Of a DNA stretch of 52,208 nt, positions 17,801 to 24,798 are shown piece after piece. Position 1 is the first letter of the stretch. Each line of letters starts with the position of its first letter. The notes beneath the pieces are model-generated. The model worked only from the letters and a program-made list of their open reading frames with translations, was not told the origin of the DNA and searched no databases. Source of the stretch: an uncultured Christensenella sp. (GTDB lineage Bacteria; Bacillota; Clostridia; Christensenellales; UBA1750); contig CAOKIU010000008.1 in the NCBI GenBank assembly GCA_948468595.1, positions 1-52,208 on the forward strand. Direction: 5' to 3'. Position numbers and translations under genes: made by a program.

Positions 17801-18580
17801 CTTCACCGCCAGGAACAGCCGCAACGCCGCCGCCGCCCACAGCGCGACGATCAAGGCGATTTTGGCCTTTCTTTCCTCAATCTGTACGCCGTACAGGCGC
17901 CAAAGCGCCGTCAGCAGCAGGATGACGAACATGGCGGCCACAAAAGCCTGCATGGGAATCCAGTCCGCGCCCTCCTTTTCCTCGTTGGAGGCGGCGCTCA
18001 CGGGCGCCTCTTTTAGGCTCTGAACCTCAAAGCCCGTGGGGACCTTGTCGACTTTCTCCACCACAACATCGTCAAACCACGCCGAACCTATGTTCTCCTC
18101 GCCGTAAAAGCCCACGCGCAGCGCCACGACCATGCTGTTTTGAAACCAACCCGTCTTGCCGTAGAGCTCAACGGTCACCCACTCTCCGGCGGTATCCGTC
18201 CAATCGCCGGAGATGGCGAAGGTATCCGCCACCGATAGGTTTGCGCCGATGCGCGCGGGATCGCCGCCCTCGGCCTTCATGCGCGCGCGGATGTGGTAGA
18301 GGGTGTTGCCGCGCACGGCTACCTCCTGCTCCAAGCGCGCGTCGTTATCCGAGAAATTTTGCAGCCGGACGCACGCGCCGCCGCCCTCCTCCTCCGTCCA
18401 ATATGAGGAAACCGCGTCGTCCTGCGTCCAGGCCGTGTAGGTCCATCCCACCGGCAGGCCGCTCTCATCCAACTGCGCAAAGTCGCCGTTGGCGATGAGG
18501 TTTTCCCCCGCCGCCACCGCCTGCGGCAGCAACAGCGCCAACAGCAGAACAAGGCAGAGCCATCTAAACTTCTTTCTCAT
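14840..18580 (-). CDS. Double GT-C glycosyltransferase: PMT-type fused to a second membrane transferase, with carbohydrate-binding-like domains
   Basis: A 1246-residue secreted/membrane protein. A signal peptide (about residues 1-24, ending VAAGEN) leads into an extracellular beta domain (25-180; NLIANGDFAQLDESGLPVGW) resembling a carbohydrate-binding module. The first multi-membrane GT-C module (about 207-635) has the periplasmic-loop acidic motif EVDINCFTAWGQ and DYPPGYLYVLG. A second soluble domain (about 700-795) resembles F5/8 type C (LDLGQTRGIGEFRYYGE, ARYVRLEV). The final module (815-1246) is of the PMT/GT39 family, with FDEVYHGRTAYE (Asp-Glu pair at 828-829), NTHPPLGK and ASKWIGVYAA. 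It probably uses polyprenyl-phosphate sugar donors; acceptors are unknown. ATG at 18580 is chosen for the GAGGA site and signal peptide. Confidence 0.85.
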   Translation of the reverse strand: MRKKFRWLCLVLLLALLLPQAVAAGENLIANGDFAQLDESGLPVGWTYTAWTQDDAVSSYWTEEEGGGACVRLQNFSDNDARLEQEVAVRGNTLYHIRARMKAEGGDPARIGANLSVADTFAISGDWTDTAGEWVTVELYGKTGWFQNSMVVALRVGFYGEENIGSAWFDDVVVEKVDKVPTGFEVQSLKEAPVSAASNEEKEGADWIPMQAFVAAMFVILLLTALWRLYGVQIEERKAKIALIVALWAAAALRLFLAVKSTGYEVDINCFTAWGQMVANVGPADFYAQDFCDYPPGYLYVLGLQAGLCNLMGISSGTAPYLLLLKLPPILCDLAAAYLLYRIAARHGKPTWALLAAVTYAFMPVAILDSAMWGQMDSVLVLLILVVVDAFLQRKTLRAALVYGVAVMVKPQALMLGVIPLCGYVMEIVEDRRKGFRALLLGVLSCVGVMAVIAVPFLIRQPPAYIFEKYFSTLASYPYATVNALNLFYILGGNWVSQDTALLGLTYAAWGTVGMVVSVGLSLFFCFASRERRAIPLTTALMLAGVFCLGVRMHERYMFPALLLLLLSAVLYGDKRLWQAFGGFSVTNAVNIYIVLQNQHVLEENRLLGIAVATFNLLMLFYLVEVCVDLCLKKSVQSVEPEHRPPLKRQVLGARLPDMEASGDRASFRMTRADYLIMAALTLIYGCLAFYRLGDFTAPQTLWEGKTGTQATLDLGQTRGIGEFRYYGEIPYGDFAISFSQDGQEWTDPISQTVGVHDMFKWHKVALQMDARYVRLEVTNGEIKLFEVGVFGQDGALMEVAQCDATALVDEQDIVPAQTSYMNGMYFDEVYHGRTAYEQLNNMEWYENTHPPLGKVFISWSIAAFGMTPFAWRFAGTLAGVLMVPAMYLLCKLLFRKPLFALLGTCLMTFDFMHLAQTRLGTIDSYPVLFIILGFYFMLRYAYMSFYHDKLWKTFVPLLLSGLFMGLGMASKWIGVYAAVGLAVLFFSIFGARVKEYRWAKRDLAAGELSAQREEQCLNVVEKFPKKAMLTLLACVVFFIIIPLAIYIGSYYQFLRIDAPRHGLKEVWNYQLHMFNYHKGVFDSHPFESSWWQWPLDIRNIWYYVSDSMPEGWVSSISALGNPAVWWTGLVCLIWVAVRVAKGYGKRDPRLWWVLIGFGANYLPWVLVPRVTFVYHYFASVPFIILATVLFFEDLYDKKKWARPVIYALMGVTVALFLLFYPALTGVPMTDFHASLLRWLPSWVLF

Positions 18581-18593
18581 TGTTTCGTCCTCA

Positions 18594-18968
18594 TTATACA
18601 AAATATCGCCCGTGCGAGAGCGGAAAGGCGTCTTTGACGTGATGGATCTCCATTTGCGCGCCGTCGTAGCAGACCTCGGCCACGTCAAAGCGCGCGGCGC
18701 GCTCCAACCCGCCGTTTTTCGCAAGGTAACCCACCGCCGCGCGGGAAAGGCGCCTGCGCTTTCCCTCATCCACCGCCTCTAACCCCTTTAGATCCTCGGA
18801 GCGCAGCTTGACCTCCACAAAGACCAGCGCGCGCCCGTCCCGCATGATCAAGTCGATCTCGTCATGCCCCACGCGCACGTTGCCGGCCACAAAGACATAG
18901 CCCTTGGCCTCCAAGTACATGCGCACGGCCGCTTCCCCCACGCATCCCTTGTCCCTCGGGGCGCTCAT
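18594..18968 (-). CDS. YraN/UPF0102 family endonuclease-like protein
   Basis: A 124-residue protein of the UPF0102 family with a restriction-endonuclease-like fold. The order GCVGEAAVRMYLEAKGY, HDEIDLIMRD and LVFVEVKLRS matches the E...D-EVK catalytic pattern of such nucleases. RRRLSRAAVGYL follows, as expected. The biological role of the family is not settled. ATG at 18968 overlaps the rnhB stop codon by four bases (ATGA), and the rnhB-yraN pairing is common in Clostridia. The gene ends 13 bases before the large glycosyltransferase. Confidence 0.9.
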   Translation of the reverse strand: MSAPRDKGCVGEAAVRMYLEAKGYVFVAGNVRVGHDEIDLIMRDGRALVFVEVKLRSEDLKGLEAVDEGKRRRLSRAAVGYLAKNGGLERAARFDVAEVCYDGAQMEIHHVKDAFPLSHGRYFV

Positions 18969-19591
18969 CTTTTCTCAAACGCGGAGCGGATGAACAGCTT
19001 GCGGTGCGCGGGGCAGGGGCCGTGCTGGCGCAGCGCTTCGTAATGCGCCTGGGTGCCGTAGCCCTTGTGCTGCGCAAAGCCATAGAGCGGGTATTGCGCG
19101 TCCAATTCCCGCATCATGCGGTCCCGCGTCACCTTTGCGACGATGGACGCCGCCGCCACGCTGTAGCTCACCGCGTCGCCATGCACTATGGCTTGCTGGG
19201 GCATGTCCACATCTAGGTCCCGTTCCGCATCCACAAAGATGCGCGGCGGCTTTGCCTGCTCGATGGCGCGCTTCATGGCCAAGCGCGCGGCGGCCTTGAT
19301 GTTGAGCGTCTCGATCTCCTCAACCGTTGCCACGCCCACGCCTACCGCCTTAGCGATGCGCAAAATCTCGTCATACAGAACATCGCGCTTTTTCTCCGGC
19401 ACCTTTTTGCTGTCGTTGATCTCCGGCAGGAGCGGCGCTTCCGGCATCACCACGCACGCGGCGACCACCGGCCCGGCCAGCGGGCCCCGTCCCGCCTCGT
19501 CCACGCCGCCCACCCAGGCGCCTTTATCCCACAGGGGCCTCTCCAGCGCCGTCATGCGCTGGATGCGCTCCTCCTTCGTCTCTCTGGCCAT
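18965..19591 (-). CDS. rnhB: Ribonuclease HII
   Basis: A 208-residue nuclease that removes RNA from RNA-DNA hybrids and misincorporated ribonucleotides. The catalytic motif VGGVDEAGRGPLAGPVV carries the first Asp-Glu pair. INDSKKVPEKKRD follows, then IFVDAERDLD with the third carboxylate and AVSYSVAAASIVAKVTRDR. The C-terminal YGFAQHKGYGTQAHYEAL and GPCPAHRKLFIRSAF are standard. The length is normal for the family. ATG at 19591 is next to GGAGGAAGAGG. It is 11 bases downstream of rbgA. Confidence 0.96.
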   Translation of the reverse strand: MARETKEERIQRMTALERPLWDKGAWVGGVDEAGRGPLAGPVVAACVVMPEAPLLPEINDSKKVPEKKRDVLYDEILRIAKAVGVGVATVEEIETLNIKAAARLAMKRAIEQAKPPRIFVDAERDLDVDMPQQAIVHGDAVSYSVAAASIVAKVTRDRMMRELDAQYPLYGFAQHKGYGTQAHYEALRQHGPCPAHRKLFIRSAFEKR

Positions 19592-19602
19592 CCTCTTCCT
19601 CC

Positions 19603-20463
19603 TTACGCCTCTTCCCGGACCGGCGGCGCCTCCAGCGTAATGCGGCCCATCTTGCCGCCCCGGAATTCATCCAGGATCAGCGAGGCGGCGCGCTCAGTGT
19701 CCGGCCTGGCGCCGGAGAGGAGCCACCCGCGCTTGCGGCAGGCGATCTCCATCATCTCCGCGCCCGTCATGCCCTCCTCCGGCTTGAACTTGAGCCGCGT
19801 TTCCAGCGCCGCGGGCATGGCGCTGGCCAGCGCCTCCATCAGCTGCATGGCCAGGGCCTCATTGTCCATGATCTCCCCGCGGATGGAACCCAAAAAGGCG
19901 AGGCGAAGGGCCGCGTCCTTGTCCTCAAACTTGGGCCAGAGCATGCCGGGCGTATCCAGAAATTCCAGGTAGGGATTGACGATGATCCATTGCTTGCCGC
20001 GGGTGACGCCGGGCCGATCCCCCGCCTTTGCCACCGCCGTGCCGCGCAGGCGGTTGATGAAGGTCGATTTTCCCACGTTGGGGATGCCCACGATCATGGC
20101 GCGGACCGTCTTGTTTACGCCCTTGGCCTTCATGCGCTCCACTACCGGCCGCACGGCGCGCTCCACCAAAGAGATGGCCGCCTTGACGCCCTTGCCCGCG
20201 TTAGCGGAAAAGGAAATGGCGTCCCAGCCCATGCTTTGATAGTGCTGGATCCATCGATTCGTCGCGGCGGGGTCCGCAAGGTCCGCCTTGTTGAGCACCA
20301 TCACGCGGGGCTTCGCGCTGAAAAGGGCGTCAAAGTCCGGATTGCGTGAGGAGGCGGGCGCGCGCGCGTCCACCATTTCAATGACCACATCGACCAATTT
20401 CAGGCTCTCCTCCAGCATGCGCCGCGCCTTGGCCATGTGGCCCGGATACCATTGTATGTTCAA
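19603..20463 (-). CDS. rbgA: Ribosome biogenesis GTPase RbgA (YlqF)
   Basis: A 286-residue circularly permuted GTPase needed for late assembly of the 50S subunit. The G4 motif NKAD (58-61) comes before G1 GIPNVGKST and G3 DTPG, which is the permuted order. The N terminus IQWYPGHMAKARR is diagnostic. A C-terminal helical RNA-binding domain (about 185-275) is present. The start codon is TTG at 20463, supported by GGGAGG nine bases upstream and by the position of IQW(F/Y)PGHM in relatives. It has its own promoter within the 185-base gap after rplS and leads the rnhB-yraN-glycosyltransferase series. Confidence 0.95.
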   Translation of the reverse strand: MNIQWYPGHMAKARRMLEESLKLVDVVIEMVDARAPASSRNPDFDALFSAKPRVMVLNKADLADPAATNRWIQHYQSMGWDAISFSANAGKGVKAAISLVERAVRPVVERMKAKGVNKTVRAMIVGIPNVGKSTFINRLRGTAVAKAGDRPGVTRGKQWIIVNPYLEFLDTPGMLWPKFEDKDAALRLAFLGSIRGEIMDNEALAMQLMEALASAMPAALETRLKFKPEEGMTGAEMMEIACRKRGWLLSGARPDTERAASLILDEFRGGKMGRITLEAPPVREEA

Positions 20464-20495
20464 TCTGCGGGTCCTCCCAATTTGTTTTCCTTACT

Positions 20496-20525
20496 AATAT
20501 AACACTCTTTTTCCTATTTTAGCAA
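20496..20525 (-). promoter_or_regulatory. Promoter of rbgA
   Basis: On the minus strand TTGCTA (20520-20525), an 18-base spacer and TATATT (20496-20501) lie 33 bases before the TTG start codon of rbgA. Confidence 0.55.
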
Positions 20526-20527
20526 GC

Positions 20528-20567
20528 ATCGCACGAAAAAAGGCCCCGGTCCTGAGGTCCGTGCGAT
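20528..20567 (-). terminator. Nested terminator-like element after rplS
   Basis: ATCGCACG (20528-20535) and CGTGCGAT (20560-20567) form an 8-bp outer stem. Inside it the minus strand reads a G+C-rich segment ending GGGGCC followed by six T (complement of 20536-20541). The layout, a terminator-like core and T-run enclosed by an outer stem, is unusual. A further imperfect 11-bp hairpin (CAAAGATCGCA/TGCGGTCTTTG) lies between this element and the rplS stop codon. Confidence 0.45.
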
Positions 20568-20648
20568 CCAACGCGCGGATAAGCCCCATAACGCACAAAG
20601 ACCGCACCCCGCAAAGGAATGCGATCTTTGTTACCCAAATTCCCCGAA

Positions 20649-20996
20649 TTACTTGTTGTAGTCCTTGACCTTGGCGGCCTTGCCGACGCGGTCGCGCAGG
20701 TAATAGAGCTTGGCGCGGCGAACCTTACCGCGGCGAACGACGGTGATGCTGTCCACGCGCGGGCTGTGGATGGGGAACGTGCGCTCCACGCCGATGCCGT
20801 AGGAAACGCGGCGGACGGTGAACGTCTCGCGGCAGGAGCCGTTGCGGCGAGCGATGACAGTGCCCTCAAACGCCTGCAAGCGCTCGCGGCTGCCTTCCAC
20901 GACCTTGACCTGTACGCGGACGGTGTCGCCGATGGCAAACTTGGGGATGTCGGTACGGAGCTGCTCCATCTCAATGGCGCGAATGATCTCGTTCAT
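20649..20996 (-). CDS. rplS: Large ribosomal subunit protein bL19
   Basis: A 115-residue protein at the 30S-50S interface. [40 protein letters not shown], the [20 protein letters not shown] block and the basic [20 protein letters not shown] tail are all canonical. The length is normal. ATG at 20996 follows AAGGAG with ten bases between. It has its own promoter and a structured leader of about 100 bases rather than depending only on trmD read-through. Confidence 0.98.
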   Translation of the reverse strand: MNEIIRAIEMEQLRTDIPKFAIGDTVRVQVKVVEGSRERLQAFEGTVIARRNGSCRETFTVRRVSYGIGVERTFPIHSPRVDSITVVRRGKVRRAKLYYLRDRVGKAAKVKDYNK

Positions 20997-21133
20997 AGTG
21001 TAAAATCTCCTTCCCTATGCAGACGTTCATGCTCTTGCCACAGGCGCCCTCAGGCCCCGGGTCGAAACAGCAGCGGACCGTCCCTTCATGAGTCAACGTG
21101 AGATAGTATACCATTGCTCCCCCAAAAAATCAA
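20997..21133 (-). promoter_or_regulatory. rplS promoter and L19-type leader
   Basis: TTGATT (21128-21133), a 17-base spacer and TATACT (21105-21110) form a promoter on the minus strand. The leader that follows contains ACGTT near its 5' end, complementary to AACGT in the segment GAGCATGAACGTCTGC near its 3' end. Between them are CCGCTGCTGTTTCGACC and GCGCCTGTGGCAAGAG. The position and the closing stem fit the autoregulatory L19 leader known in Firmicutes, but I could not run a covariance model. Confidence 0.5.
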
Positions 21134-21171
21134 TAAAATTCCGGGTCTTTTCGGGAAATTTACCGAAGGGC

Positions 21172-21933
21172 TCACGCTTTGGTTTCCTTTGTTCGCCGCC
21201 TTCGCTTGGGCTTGGGCGCCTCCCAGCCCAGGTATATTCGGTCCTCTTGGGAGAGCGGCGCCGTTTCCAGCAGCTCGGGCCGGCGCTCGCGCGTGATGTC
21301 CAGGCTGCGCTCTCGCCGCCACTTCCGAATGTTCGCATCGTGGCCGGAGCGCAGCACCTCCGGCACCTCCATCCCCTCGTAGACGGCCGGGCGCGTGTAG
21401 TGCGGGTATTCCAGCAGACCGTCGGAGAAGCTCTCCTCTCCGGCGGACTCACCGCTGCCCAGCACGCCCGGGATGTGCCGGATCAGGCAGTCGATGACCA
21501 CCATGGCCGCAAGCTCCCCGCCGGTGAGCACGTAGTCGCCGATGGATATCTCCTCGTCGATGTAGGCGTCGATCACCCTTTGGTCCACGCCCTCGTAGTG
21601 TCCGCACAGGAAGAGGAGGTTTTCCTCCTTGGCCAGCTCCCGCGCGCGCTGCTGCGTCAGCGTGGCGCCGCGTGGCGAAAGCAGGATGCGCCGCGCCGGA
21701 AATCCCTGCGTCTGCGCGCGCAAACAGTCGATGAGCGGCTGCGGCGTCATCACCATGCCCGCGCCGCCGCCATAGGGCGTGTCGTCGCACCTGCGGTGCT
21801 TGTCCAAGGTATAATCCCGGATGTTGACCGGCTCAATGGCCAAAATCCCGTTTTCAATCGCTCTGCCGGCGATGCTGGCGCCCAGCACGGGCATGAACAT
21901 ATCCGGAAAGAGCGTCAGAATCTTAATCTTCAT
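21172..21933 (-). CDS. trmD: tRNA (guanine-37-N1)-methyltransferase TrmD
   Basis: A 253-residue SPOUT methyltransferase that makes m1G37 and prevents frameshifting. MKIKILTLFPDMF opens the protein, followed by DDTPYGGGAGMVM, RRILLSPRGATL, LLFLCGHYEGVDQRV, the knot segment EEISIGDYVLTGGELAAMVVID, and the C-terminal RPAVYEGMEVPEVLRSGHDANI and WRRERSL. A Lys/Arg-rich tail ends the protein. ATG at 21933 overlaps the end of rimM by 11 bases, so translation is probably coupled; no strong ribosome-binding site is visible. The frame can be read up to 21996 without supporting homology. Confidence 0.97.
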   Translation of the reverse strand: MKIKILTLFPDMFMPVLGASIAGRAIENGILAIEPVNIRDYTLDKHRRCDDTPYGGGAGMVMTPQPLIDCLRAQTQGFPARRILLSPRGATLTQQRARELAKEENLLFLCGHYEGVDQRVIDAYIDEEISIGDYVLTGGELAAMVVIDCLIRHIPGVLGSGESAGEESFSDGLLEYPHYTRPAVYEGMEVPEVLRSGHDANIRKWRRERSLDITRERRPELLETAPLSQEDRIYLGWEAPKPKRRRRTKETKA

Positions 21934-22444
21934 CGTCGTATACCGCGATTTCCCGGAGCGCGGCGCTGTCCAGCACCATTTTTTCGCCCTCCACATCCAC
22001 CTTTTTCAGCGCGCGGGCAAGCGCCGGGAAGCGGAATGCGCGCGCGCCCTTGACCTCGTAGACGTCGTTGCCACCCGCCTGCGTCACCTCGGTCAGCGTT
22101 CCCAGTTTCTCGCCCCGCTCGTCATAGACCTCCATGCCGATCAGATCGGCGATGTAATAGCGCCCCTCGGGCAGCGGCGCGGCGTTCTTGCGGTCCACGT
22201 AGAGGCCGCAGCCGCGCAGGCGCTCTGCCGCGTTGCGGTCCTCAACGCCCGCAAGCGCCACATAGGCAAAGCCCGCCTGCACGCGCGCGCCCTTCACCTC
22301 GCACTCCCGCTCCCCACGCTCATCCAAAAACACGCTTTTTAGGTCCATGAACCGCATGGGATCATCCGTCAGCGGCAGCACCTTGATCTCGCCCCGAATG
22401 CCCTGGGGCTTTACGGCCTGCCCGATCATCAGATATGGCTTCAT
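21923..22444 (-). CDS. rimM: Ribosome maturation factor RimM
   Basis: A 173-residue 30S assembly factor that binds S19 and helps mature the 16S 3' domain. The N-terminal beta-barrel carries MIGQAVKPQGIRGEIKVLPL. The PRC-barrel domain follows: YYIADLIGMEVYDERGEKLGTLTEV, NDVYEVK and a C-terminal EGEKMVLDSAALREIAVYDDED. ATG at 22444 follows AGAGGGGGAAGG; the longer frame from TTG at 22462 is not needed. It overlaps trmD. Confidence 0.95.
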   Translation of the reverse strand: MKPYLMIGQAVKPQGIRGEIKVLPLTDDPMRFMDLKSVFLDERGERECEVKGARVQAGFAYVALAGVEDRNAAERLRGCGLYVDRKNAAPLPEGRYYIADLIGMEVYDERGEKLGTLTEVTQAGGNDVYEVKGARAFRFPALARALKKVDVEGEKMVLDSAALREIAVYDDED

Positions 22445-22468
22445 TTCCTTCCCCCTCTGCAAAGAAAG

Positions 22469-22508
22469 GCAAAGGGAGCATCCGTCAAAGGCGAATGCTC
22501 CCTTTTGC
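22469..22508 (-). terminator. Hairpin between khpA and rimM
   Basis: GCAAAGGGAGCAT (22469-22481) pairs with ATGCTCCCTTTTGC (22495-22508) over 13 bp with one bulge. On the minus strand the stem is followed by CTTTCTTTG. It may attenuate transcription between ffh-rpsP-khpA and rimM-trmD. Confidence 0.55.
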
Positions 22509-22511
22509 GCT

Positions 22512-22739
22512 TTACACGATTTCCACCATGACGTTTTCGCCCGTCTTCAGGCTCGCCGCCTTGACGACGGAGCGGATCGCCTTGGCGATGCGGCCCTGCT
22601 TGCCGATGACCTTGCCCATGTCCTCCGGGGCCACATGCAGCTCCAGGATGAGCGCCTGCTCGCCCTGAACCTCCTTGACCTCCACCTGGTCGGGATGGTC
22701 CACCAAGCTTAATGCGATGTACTTGACCAATTCTGCCAT
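22512..22739 (-). CDS. khpA: KH-domain RNA-binding protein KhpA (YlqC)
   Basis: A 75-residue single KH-domain protein. The GxxG loop lies in DMGKVIGKQGRIAKAIRSVV, and the N terminus MAELVKYIALSLVDHPDQV is family-specific. KhpA pairs with KhpB (EloR/Jag) in Gram-positives and binds many RNAs, affecting cell elongation and translation. It lies between rpsP and rimM, the usual position in Firmicutes. ATG at 22739 follows GGAGG. Confidence 0.95.
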   Translation of the reverse strand: MAELVKYIALSLVDHPDQVEVKEVQGEQALILELHVAPEDMGKVIGKQGRIAKAIRSVVKAASLKTGENVMVEIV

Positions 22740-22778
22740 GTTGATCCCTCCTTGATGCGGAGATGTTTGGGCAGCGAT

Positions 22779-23024
22779 TTAGTCGATCGCGCCGCCCTTT
22801 TTGAGAACGGTCTTGACCGTCTGGGTGGGCTGAGCGCCCACGGAGAGCCAGTACTTGGCGCGCTCAACGTCCAGGGTGATGGCCTTGTCGTCCTTGACGG
22901 GGTTGTAGGTGCCGATTTCCTCGACGAAACGACCGTCGCGGGGGGTGCGGCTATCCGCCACAACAATGCGATAGAAGGGCTCGCCCTTCATGCCCATGCG
23001 CTTTAAACGAATCTTGACTGCCAT
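22779..23024 (-). CDS. rpsP: Small ribosomal subunit protein bS16
   Basis: An 81-residue 30S protein. [40 protein letters not shown] and the helix [20 protein letters not shown] are canonical. The length is normal. ATG at 23024 follows GAGGAGG. A promoter with a palindrome in its spacer lies between it and ffh. Confidence 0.98.
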   Translation of the reverse strand: MAVKIRLKRMGMKGEPFYRIVVADSRTPRDGRFVEEIGTYNPVKDDKAITLDVERAKYWLSVGAQPTQTVKTVLKKGGAID

Positions 23025-23054
23025 AGTAAGTGTACCTCCTCATAATCTGTAAAG

Positions 23055-23083
23055 TATATATCATTCCAAAGGCTTGGAATCAA
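23055..23083 (-). promoter_or_regulatory. rpsP promoter with inverted repeat in the spacer
   Basis: On the minus strand TTGATT (23078-23083), a 17-base spacer and TATATA (23055-23060) form a promoter. ATTCCAA (23063-23069) and TTGGAAT (23074-23080) form a 7-bp palindrome between and overlapping the -35 element, an operator-like placement. Confidence 0.5.
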
Positions 23084-23093
23084 TATCGCCCGC

Positions 23094-24431
23094 TCAGAAC
23101 TTAAAGGGCATTCTGCGGCCCTTTTTGCCCATTTTCCCCATCCTGCCGAATTGCTTCATCATCGACTGGGTCTGCTCAAATTGCTTGAGCAGTTGGTTGA
23201 TCTGCTGCACCGTGGTGCCCGAACCCGCCGCGACGCGCCGCTTGCGCGAGGCGTTGAGCAGGGAGGGATTGCGCCGCTCCTTGGGGGTCATGGACAGGAT
23301 GATGGCTTCGGTCCTGGCCATGTTGCGGTTGAGCTCGTCCTCGTCCACCTCCTGGGCGATCTTGCTGCCGCCGGGGAGCATGGCGAGCATGTCGTTCATG
23401 CCGCCCATCTTGCGCATCTGCTGGAACTGGTCCAGAAAATCCTCCAGCGTGAACTGGTTTTTGCGTAATTTCTGCTCCAGGTCGGCGGCGCGCTTCTCAT
23501 CGACCAGGGCGCTTGCCTTGTCAATGAGGGTGAGCACATCGCCCATGCCCAAAATCCTGGAGGCCATGCGGTCGGGGTAGAAGGGCTCGATCTGATCCAG
23601 CTTTTCCCCGATGGAGGAGAACTTGATGGGCTTGCCCGTCACCGCCTTGATGGAGAGCGCCGCGCCGCCGCGCGTATCGCCGTCCAGCTTGGTCAGCACG
23701 ACGCCGGTCACGCCCAGCTTTTCGTCAAAGGTCTTGGCCACGTTGACGGCCTCTTGGCCGGTCATGGCATCCACCACGAGCAGGATCTCCTGCGGGCGGA
23801 GCTCGGCCTTGATCTGCTCCAGCTCGCGCATCAAATTGTCGTCGATCTGCAAGCGGCCCGCGGTGTCCACGATCATGACGTCCTTGATGGTGCGGATCGC
23901 CTCGCGCTTGCCCTCGCGGACGATGTTTACGGGATCGCCCTGGCCCATCTCAAAGACGGGAACCCCCACTTGGCCGCCCACCACCTGTAGCTGCTTTACC
24001 GCCGCCGGGCGGTAGACGTCCGCCGCCACCAGCATGGGCCTCTTTCCCTGTTTTTGCAGCATGCCGGCCAGCTTGCCGGCCAGCGTGGTCTTGCCCGCGC
24101 CTTGCAGGCCGATGAGCATGATCACGGTGGGCGGGTTGCCGGTGAACTCCAGCTTTGCCTGGGAGCCGCCCATCAGGGCGGTCATCTCCTCGCGCACGAT
24201 CTTGATGACCGTCTGCCCGGCGTTTAGGGTGGAGAAGATCTCCTCGCCCACGGCGCGATCGGTGACGCGCTTTACAAAGTCCTTGACCACAAGGTAATTG
24301 ACGTCGGCTTCCAGCAGCGCCATGCGCACCTCGCGCATGGCGTCCTTGACGTCCTTTTCGGTGAGCTTGCCGCGGCTGCTCAGTTTTTTAAACGCCGCTT
24401 GCAGTTTATCCGCGAGTCCTTCAAACGCCAT
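23094..24431 (-). CDS. ffh: Signal recognition particle protein Ffh (SRP54)
   Basis: A 445-residue SRP GTPase that recognises signal sequences on nascent chains. The N domain (LADKLQAAFKKLSSRGKLTE) is followed by the G domain with G1 IGLQGAGKTTLAGKLA, DVYRPAAVKQL, G3 DTAGR and G4 TKLDGDTRGG. The methionine-rich M domain (about residues 300-445) includes QMRKMGGMNDML, the RNA-binding IILSMTPKERRNPSLLNASRKRRVAAGSG helix region and a final GRMGKMGKKGRRMPFKF. ATG at 24431 lies inside the end of ylxM with GGAGG upstream. Confidence 0.98.
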   Translation of the reverse strand: MAFEGLADKLQAAFKKLSSRGKLTEKDVKDAMREVRMALLEADVNYLVVKDFVKRVTDRAVGEEIFSTLNAGQTVIKIVREEMTALMGGSQAKLEFTGNPPTVIMLIGLQGAGKTTLAGKLAGMLQKQGKRPMLVAADVYRPAAVKQLQVVGGQVGVPVFEMGQGDPVNIVREGKREAIRTIKDVMIVDTAGRLQIDDNLMRELEQIKAELRPQEILLVVDAMTGQEAVNVAKTFDEKLGVTGVVLTKLDGDTRGGAALSIKAVTGKPIKFSSIGEKLDQIEPFYPDRMASRILGMGDVLTLIDKASALVDEKRAADLEQKLRKNQFTLEDFLDQFQQMRKMGGMNDMLAMLPGGSKIAQEVDEDELNRNMARTEAIILSMTPKERRNPSLLNASRKRRVAAGSGTTVQQINQLLKQFEQTQSMMKQFGRMGKMGKKGRRMPFKF

Positions 24432-24762
24432 AAACGCCCTCCTTGTGCATGCCTTCGAGTATGCGCCGTGCCAAGAGCGTGTCCCCCCTGTCCAGCGCTT
24501 CCATCGCGCGCCCGGTCTGGGCGTGAATACTTCTGTATTTTTTGACGAGATGGAGCTTTTCCTCCATATCGGTGAGCGTCTTTTCCGCCTTGCGCAGCGC
24601 GTCGTTGACGGCCTGGCGGGAAACGGAGCAGGTCTGGGCGATCTCGGCGAGGGAAAAATCCTCCTCCACGCGCAGGCGCATCATCTCCAACTGCCGCTCT
24701 GTCAGCAGCGCGCCGTAGAAGTCCATCAGTATCGCCAGCTCCACACTGTGCGCAGGTTCCAT
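24421..24762 (-). CDS. ylxM: YlxM/UPF0122 family DNA-binding-like protein
   Basis: A 113-residue protein with a sigma-70 region 4-like helix-turn-helix: LTERQLEMMRLRVEEDFSLA then IAQTCSVSRQAVNDALRKAEKTL. YlxM is the usual partner of ffh and was proposed to act in the SRP pathway; streptococcal relatives bind SRP components and RNA. ATG at 24762 follows GGGAGG with seven bases between; the open frame up to 24852 includes the promoter and cannot be coding. The gene overlaps ffh by 11 bases, indicating translational coupling. Confidence 0.92.
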   Translation of the reverse strand: MEPAHSVELAILMDFYGALLTERQLEMMRLRVEEDFSLAEIAQTCSVSRQAVNDALRKAEKTLTDMEEKLHLVKKYRSIHAQTGRAMEALDRGDTLLARRILEGMHKEGVYGV

Positions 24763-24798
24763 GCGCCCGCCTCCCCTTTGCCCCGTGCGTCCGCAAAC

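Noticed and set aside
18586-18600. TATAAT just before the large glycosyltransferase gene
   Set aside because: It lies too close to the start codon, has no -35 partner, and a start there would remove the ribosome-binding site.
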